Assembly (NCBI GenBank): GCA_948567375.1
Contig: OX419756.1
Location: forward strand, 55,158,552-55,222,551
Origin: Lunularia cruciata
Taxonomy: Eukaryota; Streptophyta; Marchantiopsida; Lunulariales; Lunulariaceae
Reading direction: 5' to 3'
DNA length: 64,000 nucleotides
Part shown: piece by piece, positions 46,766 to 58,770 of the stretch
Position numbering within the stretch: the first letter of the stretch is position 1
Layout of the letters: each line of letters begins with the position of its first letter
Notes under the pieces: generated by a model
What the model saw: the letters and a program-made list of their open reading frames with translations, nothing else
The model's database searches: none
Told to the model about the DNA's origin: nothing
Program-made: the position numbers and the translations under genes

Positions 46766-47840
46766 TATAGTCTATCTCCACGAGCACGAGAGTGTTTTCC
46801 ACCGTTTGCTTCACTATCGTCAGATTGGACTAGAGGTCTACAATCTTCCTTGATGGAGCGACAGTGTGAGCATACGCTACATTCTCTCTTAGTTGACTCG
46901 TCCATTCCTCAGGCTACTAGAGCACGTCTACGCTCTTGCTCCGGCAAGGGTGCAGGCTCGTGGATCCTAGCTCGACCATGCATTAGGGCTTTCCGACTCG
47001 CACCGGCTACTTTCTCTACAGCGATGAGGTTTCGCCTAGGTTTGGTCCACCCATCTGCATCTTCACTACTCACTTGTGAGTGTGGTTCTACACTAGATGC
47101 AGCGGCGGTCCACATGACACGGTGTCCTTTTGGAGGACAGAGGATAGCTACCCATGATGCCATTAGAGACATAGTGTTTGCTATGGCACGAGAGAGTGGA
47201 TACTTGGCTTGGAGGGAGCGTTCGTATGTGTTGCAGACGACACGTGTCAGGGCAGACTTATATTTGGTCCGAGATGATCAAGTGACAGTAGCAGATGTCA
47301 TGGTGACGGACCCTACGCGAGATACAATTTCGGAGGGAGTGATTACCCATCCCCCTGGATGGGCGGCGAGTGCAGCAGCAGGTCGCAAGGTCTCCAAGTA
47401 TAGGGGCATGCAACGAGGTCACCTCTTTGTTCCTCTAGCCTTGGAGTTATATGGAGCGATGGACACGGCATTTGACACATTTGTCAGGGAGTGCGCGAGA
47501 GCTTATCATGTTAGGCGGCAGGGGGTACCACTCTCACTCTCATACTTTGTAGTTTACTTTAGACAGCGTGTATCCATTGCTCTACAGAGAGCAGTGGCTG
47601 GTGCAATCCATAGGAGAGCAATCACATTAGGTGATGTTTTTTCGGATGCTCCAGTTGTGTGTAGACCGTACGACTTGCATAGCTCGGATATCTTAGGTGC
47701 GGTAGGGCAGATTTCTCATACAGACTCTATTGGGGCTTAGCCCCGTGTTACCTTTTTTGTCTCTCCCTTGTACGGCTTGATGGGGTCTTCCCATCCTTCA
47801 TTTTTCATACGCGGTCGCCTTTTTTCTCCTTATCAATGCA
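46766..47840 (+). mobile_element. 5'-truncated REL-type non-LTR retrotransposon copy
   Basis: Similar along its length to the 3' third of the fuller copy at 59514-62930, from the segment before the endonuclease ORF through the 3' UTR (GGGGCTTAGCCCCGTGTTAC near 47731, GGCTTGATGGGGTCTTCCC near 47773). The reading frame is intact here, making it the best-preserved copy of the C-terminal domain. No target-site duplication was identified by eye. It sits between the two cellular genes. Confidence 0.88.
46850..47740 (+). CDS. Restriction-like endonuclease (REL) domain of a non-LTR retrotransposon, C-terminal fragment
   Basis: 296 open codons; the ATG used is internal, because the full ORF would begin far upstream. 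In order: a KGAGSWILARPCIRAFRLAP segment; a zinc knuckle CECGSTLDAAAVHMTRC (about residues 75-91, CXCX9HX3C); THDAIRDIVFAMARESGY; then RADLYLV (catalytic Asp), VADVMVTDP (second Asp) and GRKVSKYRGM (Lys). Knuckle followed by R(P/A)D...D...K is the layout of the PD-(D/E)XK endonuclease that R2, NeSL and Utopia-type elements use to nick target DNA before target-primed reverse transcription. All three catalytic-type residues are present. The RT is missing, so this copy cannot move by itself. The frame ends TDSIGA followed by a stop, right at the conserved 3' UTR. Confidence 0.82.
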   Translation: MMERQCEHTLHSLLVDSSIPQATRARLRSCSGKGAGSWILARPCIRAFRLAPATFSTAMRFRLGLVHPSASSLLTCECGSTLDAAAVHMTRCPFGGQRIATHDAIRDIVFAMARESGYLAWRERSYVLQTTRVRADLYLVRDDQVTVADVMVTDPTRDTISEGVITHPPGWAASAAAGRKVSKYRGMQRGHLFVPLALELYGAMDTAFDTFVRECARAYHVRRQGVPLSLSYFVVYFRQRVSIALQRAVAGAIHRRAITLGDVFSDAPVVCRPYDLHSSDILGAVGQISHTDSIGA

Positions 47841-49204
47841 GTATGTAATATGAGCTAATTAGTACAACGTTAAACAAAGTTCGAGATCGCTTTTGAGATA
47901 TTATGATTTTGATACCAAACCAAACTTTCTCCACGGTTTGATTTGATCCACCAAGCCGGCCTTCAAAGTCTTCATTCGTTTCAATGAGTGTTTTGGAACG
48001 CATTTCGTGGACTGAAATGCCTTCCCTCCGGAAGGACTCCGAGGAAGCCTCCCAAAGTTTGAAGGAGCTGTAATGTTTGTGCCATCTGGTTCAGAGTGGT
48101 TGGATGGTGGAACAAGTCTTGAGGAGCAGTGTACGGGAAAGTGGAGCGCCAGTCTTTCTTTGACAACAAGGTTTCCTTCCCGAAAGGGTCCTGGTGGGTC
48201 AGTTCAGTTGGATGAAAGATCTATGGAGGAAGGGAAGGGGGCTACGCGATGCGATTGCACTGCGCTGCAGTGTATTTTAAATTTGGACCGGACAATTCAT
48301 TGCGAGTCGGAGTGCCGAGGTTTTGTGTATGGCTCAAGCGAAGAAGGCAGAGGACGGAATAGCCGAAGAGCTGATCGAGTGAGGAAGAGCTCGGGGAAAC
48401 TGCGGGAATGAGGGAGAGGAACGATGGGAGAAAGGGTGTTGTGTTTTCATGCTCGTCGTGGAGACAATGAGGGAGTCGAAAGGACTGACATAGAGTGACA
48501 GCTGCCTTTCGAAGGATGTTGAGGTGGTCGTTGATTACCTGGGCTCAGGACTATCAACCCTCGTGGGAAATCGAGAGGCGTGTTAGCATGGGAAAACGCG
48601 TACTTGGTGTCCTTGTTTAGATTTTTTTTGGGATGGTGGAGGATTAGCTGTTTTTCTCCTCCTCCCTCCTCTGATCAGGCATCCCCCTCGAGTATCGACC
48701 AAATTCCGCATTTTTAACTCCAGGCTTCTCAATGTTCCGCCCCTCCAGACACTGTTGTTGTCCTGGAAACATTTGACTTTCCAGTCCCATTATCGATTGA
48801 CGTGTTTCTAGAGAGACGAGAAACACAATCTAGGTCTCGGAGTTGCTCGATTTCATGGTTTTTCACCCTCCCTTCTTCCCTGTTTAGACATTTGGCCAGC
48901 CGGTTCATTGTCTACGTCGGCTGTTCGTACTTTGTTGTATTTGATTTCTCCCGACGCATTTTGACCATTGTTGTTTCCCTCTAGGGTTGTGTAATACTCA
49001 TCGTGGAGATCATAAGCAACGTAAATTACGGGTCTGCTCCTTGAGCAGCTCCAGGCCTACAATATCTTGTTATGTTCACCTCAAAGAGATCAACCTGATG
49101 ATCCTCCTCTCGAGACAAAGTATACCCGTGAGCATCCATTTTACTTCTGGGATTTCTTTGGGGGTTTCCTGATTTTTGGGGTTCTCGTTTAGAAGAGGTT
49201 CGTG
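47841..49204. other. Upstream region of the RRM protein gene
   Basis: CpG-containing, from about 48000 likely promoter and 5' leader (perhaps with a leader intron) of the gene starting at 49205. ORFs at 48073-48411, 48802-48984 and 48987-49172 have no conserved domain and are not called. Confidence 0.45.
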
Positions 49205-52200
49205 ATGGCTGAAGTTTATAATGGGGAACACGAGGTGAAGGACGAGGAGTTGGTGGACTTTGAGGGATCGGATTACGGGTTTGGATCCGATGAAGAGCTG
49301 GAGATTGATGAGGACGTGGCGCAGGCAAATCCTTTGGGAGAAGAGGAGGACAAGGATATAGCAGTGCCGATAGCAGGCGGAGGGGGAAAAGAGGCGCTGC
49401 AGCCAAATGAAAATGAAGCTATTCTTGAGAGAAAGGAGGGAGCTGAGAGCGGGGAAATTGAGGACGAGAAGGATGAGAAAGAGGATGGAGTGGTGGTGCA
49501 GCCCATACCGAGACCTGTGGTAGCAAGCAACAATCATTCTTATGAGGGGAGGGTAGGAGAGTCTAGAAGAAAGCACCGTAAAGCTGACTTGGAGGATGGC
49601 GAGCTTGACGACGCTGCCATGGTGATCCCAATTCTCTTTCTTTTTGTTCTTTATCTTGCTCCTCCTGCTGTGCCAACTATTATCTTTCATCATTCTTTTC
49701 CTACGTTCAAATCCCCCGGCTATCACACTGAGCTTGACGTCCTTCCTCCCGAGCCGCACGGCTGTACATTCCTGTCTTGCCTTATAAGTTCAATTGGCTA
49801 GTTTCGTGAGGAATCTGAGAGACCGTCGATTTTATAAGACAACCGTGATAGGCACCAGTGTTGTAGAAAACTTTTAGGCATGTCTTCTCTCATAATGCCC
49901 ACCACTCCAATCTGTTGTGTAAATCTTCAACTACTTTCTGTGGTGACACCCCCTGCACATTGCACCGTACTTCCTCGTACCGTTTATAGAAGGGTCACCA
50001 TTATGTGTTACATAGCACCTGCAGGCACGATAGTCCTCAACAATGATATGCCTTTGTGGCACCCGTCATTCGTTCTTAAGACATGTCAACTTCGATGTGT
50101 GGAAGATCCATCACAAAGCGGGGCACCTTCTCTCTGCAAGTCTATTACTCCCGAGCACTCAGGAAGCGACAGCCTAGCTTTATATCTTCCCGAGTGATAT
50201 CCATGAATTACACATTTTTTCCATGTCCATGTTATCACAATGTCCTGTCTAGTTTTCAATCTTTGAGGTATCATGGAAGAGAGATCTGTAGAAAACGTAA
50301 GTCGTACACAGAATATCAATGAGAGTCTGGGAGGAACACAAGATTGAGGGGCCAATCGTGTTGCGTGCGAGTTGAGGTTTGTAAGAGCATTCTATCACGA
50401 GTGAGGCGTGGAAGGATCGTTTTACCCTGAGACTTTACCAGCAGGGAAACTGGAATTGATGTCGAAGACTAGCACAGTTTGCATAGGCACAGCAGCTGCA
50501 AAGGATAAGTGCAGCATCAATGCCCGCCAGGCGCTCGGAGGGAATGTCGGAGCTTTTGGAGTGGTGGACATCAGTGAATCATATCAGTGTGACTTCCATC
50601 CATCTTGGATACCCTCTTCAACCTGGCAAGCCTTTAGCTGATCCCGCCTCATTTATCCACGCTTTATATTCCGTCTTTGGCACCCAATAGCTCAAGTTAC
50701 GGCTTACAAGCTGATCCCTTCTTGAAGCCTTATCGTACATCGTTACCTGCAATGTCTCGTCCTTAGTTTCTGAAGATTAGTACCACATAAACTTCTCCAA
50801 GAAATACCCAAGAAATTTTCCAGCATGTCCAGTTACTTTTTTGGTTTCCCCAAGGTACCTGCTGGATATGGTGGAAACTACCAGTCATCACTGGTGCAAG
50901 AGATCTGGATGAGTTGTAAGTGTGTCGGGGTGGATCTCATCATCTGAGAATAGAGTAGTTGAGAGTCTTCAGGCCTTTTCTTGCGCTCCTTCTCATTCCC
51001 TCTTGTATGCAAATTGAAGAATACAGAACCCGTCAGGAATCTATTTTGGGTGTATGGACTTTGCTCTCTAGCTGGATCTCTTTACAGTACGAAGGATGTA
51101 GATCATTCCATTTCTTTTTCTTCTGAAATAGAAGAGTTTTTGCGGGGAACATTTTTACTTGGGGTAAGGAGTTGAGTATCTAGGATGGCCCAAGAAGGGG
51201 AGGGTTAAAATTTTGTGTTGCAGGATGTGCGGCACACTTCAAAGAAAAAGGCTAGAAATAGCTAATTGCCGAGTTGTAGCACTCATATGTGGACTTTGGT
51301 AATGCGGGAAACAGCCTGAGGGTTCTGATCATGAAGCAGAAGGGAATGCGGATGATGACGACGAGGATGAAAATGATCGACGAGAGAGAAAGAGGAGAAA
51401 AGATAGATTTGCGGCCGAGAGACATTCAGAGGACGCGGAGCGGAAGGAGAGAGACTCAACTTCTTTAGTGGCGGCTGCTCGACAACATCGAAGTCGGGGA
51501 AGGTACTTACCTGAGAGATGTTTTGGAAGCTTTGGCAGATATTGTACTTGACACTTGTCCCCGGGGACCACATGATCTCCCGTTACATGCTATGTGGGAA
51601 GAATGACTTCTGTCCAACTTCCTTAGAAGCGTATACTGTGTTCCAGCTTTCGCACTTTAGTATCAGCCAAAGAACAAGAAAGCTGCCTTCGCTTTTGGCG
51701 TACCTTCGTGTATTTCAGAAGAATTAGTTTCTATCCGTGATTCTCCAGCTTCAAGCTCTGTAATTGACCTTTTTCGTTTTCTTTTCAGCAGCGAGAGGCT
51801 AGGTGAACGTTCAGGAGGTTTTATCAAGGCCGGTAATGCTGGTAACTTTCTGTTCACTACTGCTGTATCTTTTATATACCATGAGGGAAAGCAGTAGATG
51901 TGTCCGCCTCAGCAGTTCTATGTTGTATCGACTAGGACAATGCTCTCGTTTTAAAGTCCGTTTTGTACTCTTCTGTTGAAAGGCAGAGTCCATCCCCGAG
52001 TTCTCTTTCTATACGTGCATGAATCTGCAACACTGTCGACTAGTCCAGGCTATCCGGGGATCTGAATGTGATCGCGTTCTAGCCTTATATTAACTATATG
52101 AGCATCATTCTGAAAGTCGAGGTCAATGTTGCAGCTGTCCGAGGAGTGATGCAAGTAGGTGGATTCAGCCATGCTGCAAATATGGCTCCAGGGATAATGG

Positions 52201-54650
52201 GGCCTGGAGGACCACTTGTACCACTTGATCTCGGATCTTTACCCTTACGACCCATCCCTCGTGGTTTCATGGGACCTCTGGGTATGCAAATGGCTAGCAG
52301 GCAAAACGTAAGTTTGATGTATATATACTTTCAGTCTATGCAAGTGATCTCTGGACTTGAAGAGACCATGTCGCGAGTCTACGAGAATGACAAATCTTCT
52401 GTCTTGTCAATCACAGATGCAGTTGCAGGAAGCAATGGCAGTACAGGAGCATATGTTACGCTCACATCATATAATGCAGCAACTGGCGCATGCCAATGCT
52501 GTTGGACGTGGAAGGCATCCCATGGCTGGACCGGTGGGAATGCCTGGTATGAGGCCTATGGTTGGGCTTGAATTTGGGGGACCGTTTCCTCAAGGATTAA
52601 TGCACCTCCAACCCCCAGATTTGGCTTCTCAGATGAACTTCGTGGGCCCTGTAGATGCACATGTACGAAGTCCACGGGCCGGATATGGTGGCAGGGGAGC
52701 CGGGGGAATGTTTGGATCATCTCCAAGAAGTGGTATGGGAAGGCAAAATTCTTGGCCTGCTGGTTCTGTCCAGAGTGCTGATGTACAAGCTGGAGGAGGA
52801 GGGAGGGGCCAAGGACGAGGGCAGGTGGCAGCTCCTCTCTGGGCTGATCCACAGGGAATGGCCTTGGCACAAGCTGCTGCAGCTCAAGCAGGTTCAGGTC
52901 AAGGTTTAGGGGTTGGTCAGAGTGTAAATATGGGGCAGGTTAGGGGTTCTGAAACTGTGGGGACTGGACCTGCCAAAGCGAGGCAGGGGTCTCAAAGCAT
53001 TGGACATGGAAGTCAAGGTCAGAGACCTTCAAGGAGAGGTGAGCCACCTGGAAAACTGGAACCTGATGGGACATGGCGACTTGATGAAGAAAGGAGTGCA
53101 AGGAATGGTGCTTCTTCCAGAAAGGAAAAGGATGTCAGGAACCTGCCATCAAATACCAGTGGGTCAGGGAATGTTCGAGACAGAGATGTTGGAAACAGGG
53201 ATAAGGGACGTGACAAAGATTCAAGCTCTCTTCTGAGCAATCCCTCAAAGTCCGTTCCAACAACTCGAGGACATGGTGTCACTAACGGATCAGCGGCTTC
53301 TAGCAATCTAATTCAACTTGGTGGTCCTGTTCAAAAGAGCAGGTTAGTTCACATTTGGTGACCTCATGCTTCAGTAAACCGAATTTTAACGTTTACTGAA
53401 CAGTACTAGTAGAAAACAAGCAGTGCTTTCCTGCGGTTTCTTTTACTATATCGAACATCTTGTCACCAAAAGGTACATTTTAAGGTTCTGGATTTTACTA
53501 ATGACGTGGTTCTTCGATGCATGGCTTGTTTAATTACTACTTGTATACTTGAGAATTTGCCGGATTTGTTTCTTTCGCTCAGCAGTTCTGAAACTTGTAA
53601 TGATCTTACAGGGTGCTGACAGTGAGTGGCTTGCCAGAGAACACATCGATGCTAATCGTTGTGGAAGCTTTTGAGAAGCAAGGAAAAGTCACGGTAGGTT
53701 GAAACATTTCTATCTCTTTGACGTCGAAGTCTGATTACCGAAGTGTCAGGAAGATGTGGGGAAGAAGTAGAACGAAGGTCGAGGTTTTACGAAGTAAAGT
53801 AGTTACTAAGCTCCATCTATTTTTGGATCAATAGGTGGATAAGTCACGCGGTTCTCCTATTATCCGGCAGGAATACTTGTCCCTGTTGTTATGCTACCGT
53901 TATTTGCGGAAAATAATGTAGCCTTTTCTCCTCTTGTACAGCTGTTTCTGTCAACCTTTTGGTGCTTTTAGGGTCTGGCCTTCTTCAGAATTCAATCTTG
54001 ATGTCGAGTTTGTTTGTTTTCGTTCTTTGCTTGGGTCTGCTTTTATACCTTACAAAGTAGGTAAAAAAGCGATTTTCAAATGAAGTTATGTTGGTTGGCG
54101 CTGCAGGACTTTAGGAAGGAGGATCGAGGAGATGCTTTTACCATAACCTTCGCAAGTGTACCTGAAGCTATTTCTGCTCAACGTCATTTGCATAGGTGGG
54201 TTATCGTCTTGATTAGTTTGTGAAAACAGTGCTTAGTTGAGATTTGTAGTTCAAAATACGGATTGAAATTTTTTCTTTCTTTGCAGTATCTTCACTCATC
54301 TGTCCGGGGCTTAATTTGCTACTTCCTCTCTCTCTTCTAGGTTTTATTTTTGTCACTTTGTTCTCTAGCGCCCACTCAGTTTCGAAGGTTTTCTTGGTCA
54401 AGTTCTTAATTTGCAACCTCCAAGCCAATCAATGTCAATCATCGGTCAATACAGTTCCACGGAGGTCATCAAAACCTTGTGAGAGGTTGCAATTCGTGAG
54501 TACCTTTACACTATAACAGGAAAGAGACATACCGTCGTGTATCAAGCTCATCATGTGTTTCGTCTCTGAGACTGCTTCTGGTTGGTATGCAGATCTATTC
54601 TTGCAGGCCGGCAAATAACTGTTGAATATGCTGTCCAGCAACCTGATTAG
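49205..54650 (+). CDS. RNA-binding protein with C-terminal RRM, eight exons
   Basis: My model is exons 49205-49621, 51315-51502, 51789-51832, 52135-52307, 52417-53342, 53612-53693, 54107-54195 and 54593-54650. It has GT-AG junctions and consistent phase throughout, giving 658 residues. The start is ATG GCT GAA (MAEVYNGEHEVKDEELVDFE). Residues 1-140 are strongly acidic, ending DLEDGELDDAAM. A short acidic then Arg/Lys/Glu-rich segment follows (ERKRRKDRFAAERHSEDAER), likely a nuclear signal. Residues 215-400 are Gly/Pro/Met-rich with RGG-like repeats (GYGGRGAGGMFG, GGGGRGQGRGQ). A Ser/Arg/Asp-rich linker leads to an RRM at about 583-655: RNP2-like VLTVSGL, RNP1-like GDAFTITFAS, last strand GRQITVEYAV. 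The layout suggests a nuclear mRNA-processing factor (inference). The first intron (1.7 kb) has a weak GTGATC donor, so an exon could be missed there. Confidence 0.82.
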
Positions 54651-56140
54651 TCAGTTGCAAAGGAACGTCTAAACGTTAGGGTAACAAGCAATTTGTACAT
54701 TTTCACATGTCATTCTATTCCCCTCTTGCATTATGTCTCAGCCCTGGGCCTCCTTTCATTATATGCCAAGGGCAAGGACAAGGGAAGAGGGATGACAATT
54801 AGCTTTTGCTATATTCTAAAATTTTGACGTTGGTACGGCATTGTTTATTCCAAGAATGTGCACCTTAAGCTTTATTACTGAAGCTGCTCTTCTTTAAAGT
54901 TTTGACGAGTTAACCTCTTAATTTACTCTAGTTTCAGTTGAGTGTTTTCCTTTTCCTACCGGAAATAACTTTCTAACCTCTGCTCTGCACAGCAGTGATG
55001 CGTAGATAGTGTAGTCTGAGGTTGATTGTCAGTTTAACCTTAGCACCAGAACTCCAATCTGGGTGCAAATTACGAGTTCTCCTTTGGTGGCTCCTTCATC
55101 TGAGTTGCATTTTTTGCAGCAGTCTATGCTTGAACGTGTCGTCCTGTAACATGATGCAGTCTATTTCCTTGGTGGTTTGAGTTACTCTGGACTCATGGTG
55201 GAGGTTCTCACGTTGAGTACCATCTACGATAACTGAGTATCTACGATAACTGAGTAATAGGAACATAGAACACACCTGTCATGATTGGGCTAACCTTACC
55301 TGGAGGTAGTGAATGAATTGCAGATGTGTAACAACTTCCATGCGCTTAGGACACCTCAGTTATACTGATGGTTATTTACACAACTTCTTAAGGAGTATTA
55401 TGGGTATGTGCATATTAGTGCCCGATGTTTTTGTCTAGCGAAAGCTCCTACTACCACACAAAATTGACAAGATATTAGAGGTCAAATTAGACCGACTGGA
55501 ACATCCGTTTCTCCGCAAGCCGGGCAAATCTCCCCGTCTGAATATAGTCAAGTCGGAAAGTGGCAGGTGGGATGTGGGATAGTGGGTGAGTACCAGTATT
55601 TAGACGAGAGATTCAAAACCAGATTTTCAGGTTGGGTACGGAATTTATTGGGGGAACTTAAAGGAGGTCATTCAAATGGAGGACTGAAGGCACCAAGACA
55701 TGTGAAATCTGAGGACATAGAGGAGCCCCCGGAGTTACCCAGGTAATGTCTGGTGATGATTATGTTTCATTTGAGACGTAGGGGAAACCACAAAAAGCTG
55801 ATGAGTGGTCAATTCAACACGTTCAACAATTGCAAGGGAAGAACCAATCAGGACCAACAACAATGTGAGCTTTCATTTAAGTGATACATATCCAGGGAAG
55901 TAACGTGAATTGCATGAGTTCATTTGAAGTACTTTCATTACGGAGAGTATCCAACCACAAGGTCGATAATATAAAAAATGAATGGCAGATGGAGAAAGCA
56001 GGTGAAGGAGACATTACTTAAGGACAGAAAAAATAGTACAGCTTGTCAAAAGATTTTAGGGCAGAGGTATGGTAAGAAGGTAATGGTATGATTATACATT
56101 TAGATTCCTCTGCAAAGCAGAAATAAAAGTTCTGAATCAA
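54651..56140. other. Intergenic DNA downstream of the RRM protein gene
   Basis: Presumed 3' UTR followed by spacer. At 55236-55258 CTACGATAACTGAGTA is tandemly repeated. A patch at about 55600-55745 reads open in one frame (GWVRNLLGELKGGHSNGGLK, then EDIEEPPELP) next to a possible GTAATG splice donor; it might be an exon fragment of an unrecognised or broken gene, but it is too short to call. Confidence 0.4.
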
Positions 56141-57375
56141 TTTATATTCTTTTATCTCTATATCTTTATCTTTATTATATATGAAGAATAAGGACGACCG
56201 CTCGTGAAAAAATGAAGGATGGGAACACCCCATCAAGCCATACAAGGGAGAAATGAAAAAGGTAAAATACAAGGGAGAAATGAAAAAAGTAAAATGGGGC
56301 TAATCCCCAATAGAGTCTTTATGAGAAATCTGCCCCATTGCATCTAAGCTATCCGAGTTATGCAAGTCGTGTGATCTACAAACAATTGGAGCACCCGAAG
56401 AAGCATCACCTAGTGTGGTTGCTCTCCTATGGATTGCATCAGCTATTGCACTTTGTAGAGCAATGAACACCCACTGTCTAAAATATGTTACAAAGTATGA
56501 GAGTGAGAGTGGTACCCCTAGCGCCTAATATGATAAGCTATTGCACACTCCCTAACAAATGTGTCCAACGCTGTGTCTACCACTCCATATACCTCCAAGG
56601 CTAGAGGAACAAAGAGGTGACCTCGTTGCATGCCCCTATACTTAGAGACCTTGGACCTGTTGTTGCGCTTGCCGCCCATCTAGGGAGGATGGGTAATCAC
56701 TCCCTCCAAAACGATATCTTGCGTAAGGTCTATAACCACGACATCCCCTACTATCACCTGATCATCTTGGACCAAGTATAAATTGACCCTGACATGTGTC
56801 ATTTGCAAAGCATACAAACACTCCCTTCAAGCCAAGTATCCACTCTCTCGTGTCATAGCAAACATGGGTAGTTATCCTTTGTCCTCCAAAAGGACACTGT
56901 GTCATATGGACTGCTGCTGCATCTAGTGTAGAACCACACTCATAAGTGAGTAATGAAGATGCAGATGGGTGGACCAAACCTAGGTGAAACCTCATTGCTA
57001 TAAAGAAAGTAGTTGTTGTGAGTCAAAATGCCCTAATGCACGATCGAGCTAGGATCCAAGAGCCTGCACCCTTGGTGGAACAATAGCAAAGATGTGCTCT
57101 AGTAGACTGAGGAATGGACGAGTCAACTAGGAGAAAATATACCATATGCTCACACTTTCACTCTATCAAAGAAGAAGGTAAACCTCTAGTACAATTTGAC
57201 AATAATGAAGCAAAAGATGGAAAGTACTCTCTTGCCTATGGGGGTAGATTATTTCTCATCTGCCACAATAATATTTGGAGAGAAAAGTATCTCCCTTCCA
57301 CCTCTGTCACATAAGTCTCCAAGACCGGTTTATCAACAACCACAAAATGAGGAAAGTTGGAAAAGAGCACAATTA
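56141..57375 (-). mobile_element. REL-type non-LTR element, 5'-truncated and decayed, minus strand
   Basis: The reverse complement matches 46766-47840 and 61740-62930: the ORF segment corresponding to GLVHPSASSLL is open at 56995-56762, and the 3' UTR lies at about 56310-56190. The tail runs into ATAAAG/GATA-rich repeats (56140-56180), as expected for a non-LTR 3' end. Several frameshifts and stops break the endonuclease domain, and a 12-kb-distant sister copy is intact. Truncation at the 5' side is near 57375. Confidence 0.85.
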
Positions 57376-58640
57376 ACCAAAAATGCTATATATAGCTCTT
57401 TATAACTTCATACTGTGAAATCTCAATGATGTCTCTTGACTGAGTAACATATGTCAAAGAATCTAACATTATGTACTAATGCGCGATATCCTTTATTCCA
57501 TAAGCGGGCCAGAAGAAGGTAATAACCTTCTTCGCGTCTCATATACTCCCAATAAAGCTCTAGCTACCTTAAACGAATAGTTCTTCAGTAATTTCAGATC
57601 CTGAATCGGGGTACAGTGGTAGTGGTCTTTTCCCCGGATTGGGCCTTTGGGCAGCGTTTCTTTTTCTCCTCGATCGCTTTAGGCTATTGGGTTTCGTATT
57701 CTTTTCCCGTTCGCACTTGGTTGTGCATCGTACTATTTTCCCTTTCTCTCCCTTCGACTATATATATAAATTATAAATTAATCTATTGCATGTCTCGAAA
57801 CACAATAAACATCGGATGCAAAATAAATAAATAAAAAAATGTTTTAAATTGATCTATTACATGTCTGCCAAACACCAAAACTCAAAAGAAAATAGAAAAT
57901 TTTGAAGCCCAGCCCTAAGAGCTGGGCTTCATCCAACTTACTCGCTTATATCATCCCAACAAGGTCTATTATGGCAATTGGGTTTCATCCAATTTGCCTG
58001 TTTACGTTATCCGACCAAAGTTTGTTTACGTTATTCCACCAAAGTCTGTTATGGCACTTGGAGACAACGTTCTAGTTCCCGCACAGGAGGGCAATTTGTT
58101 GCGTTATCGCAACAAATTTCCGATTCTGGATTTCGTGTACGGCTAAGGACGAACAAGGAAACAAAATTTATTATAGATATGGATGAAGGGGAAAAGGCGC
58201 TTAACGGGTTACCAGCTGTTGCATTAATCTTTCATCAAGGGTTAGACCTTTTACACTTAGTAAGCATCATTGGGAAGCTCCAAAATTGACATGCAGCGTG
58301 GACAGATTGGAATTTTTAAGGGACAGGCCGTAAGCCTCTAGGCTAGACCATCACGTTTGCTACGATGGGACTTTTGGCTCCTCCAATCGTCGTGTTCGGG
58401 TAGCCCGAGATGCCCAGATGACCAGTCAGGAGGCTGTTCTCTTGGATTCTGGAGCTATTAACCATGTCCAGGGCATACGCGTAGGAAACCGGATTTCAAT
58501 GGCACGTCTCTTGGAAGTCCTTTCCGGACTGCACCAGAGTAACCTGCACCAGAGTAACCTTTTCAGACAGCAGCAGAGTGACCGCCATCTAGGATTGTAG
58601 CTATCGTAGGGAAAAATTTACGGATATCTTTTTGTATTTC
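57376..58640. other. Spacer with several perfect small hairpins
   Basis: No gene recognised. Perfect inverted repeats: GAAGAAGGT/ACCTTCTTC at 57512-57533, GAAGCCCAGC/GCTGGGCTTC at 57904-57930, and AATTTGTTGCG/CGCAACAAATT at 58093-58118. An imperfect tandem repeat (CTGCACCAGAGTAAC twice) lies at about 58528-58557. The short ORF at 58418-58600 has no conserved motif. Confidence 0.5.
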
Positions 58641-58770
58641 CCTACTTACAAACATGGGGCTTAGGCGCATTTTACCTTTTTCATCTCTCCCTTGTGCGGT
58701 TTGACGTGGGTCTTCTCTCCTTCATTTTTTCTACGCAGTCGTCCTTCTTTTTTCCTTACCTCATAAGATA
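58641..58770 (+). mobile_element. Very short 3' tail copy of the non-LTR element
   Basis: Contains ATGGGGCTTAGGCGCATTTT, CATCTCTCCCTTGTGCGG and GGGTCTTCTCTCCTTCATTT, matching the 3' UTR of the other copies; the ORF is absent. It is a heavily 5'-truncated insertion, or part of a short element sharing the same tail. Confidence 0.7.

Noticed and set aside
48073-48411. ORF upstream of the RRM gene as a small protein gene
   Set aside because: No homology by eye, no splice support, and it lies where a promoter and leader are expected.
49076-49759. Long minus-strand ORF of 227 codons
   Set aside because: It is the antisense of the acidic first exon of the RRM protein gene; low-complexity codons on the plus strand leave the complement free of stops.
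55600-55745. Possible exon ending at a GTAATG donor
   Set aside because: The open frame is short and unmatched; no partner exon was found.
58418-58600. Short ORF as an independent gene
   Set aside because: 60 codons with a small internal duplication, next to a transposon tail; no conserved motif.
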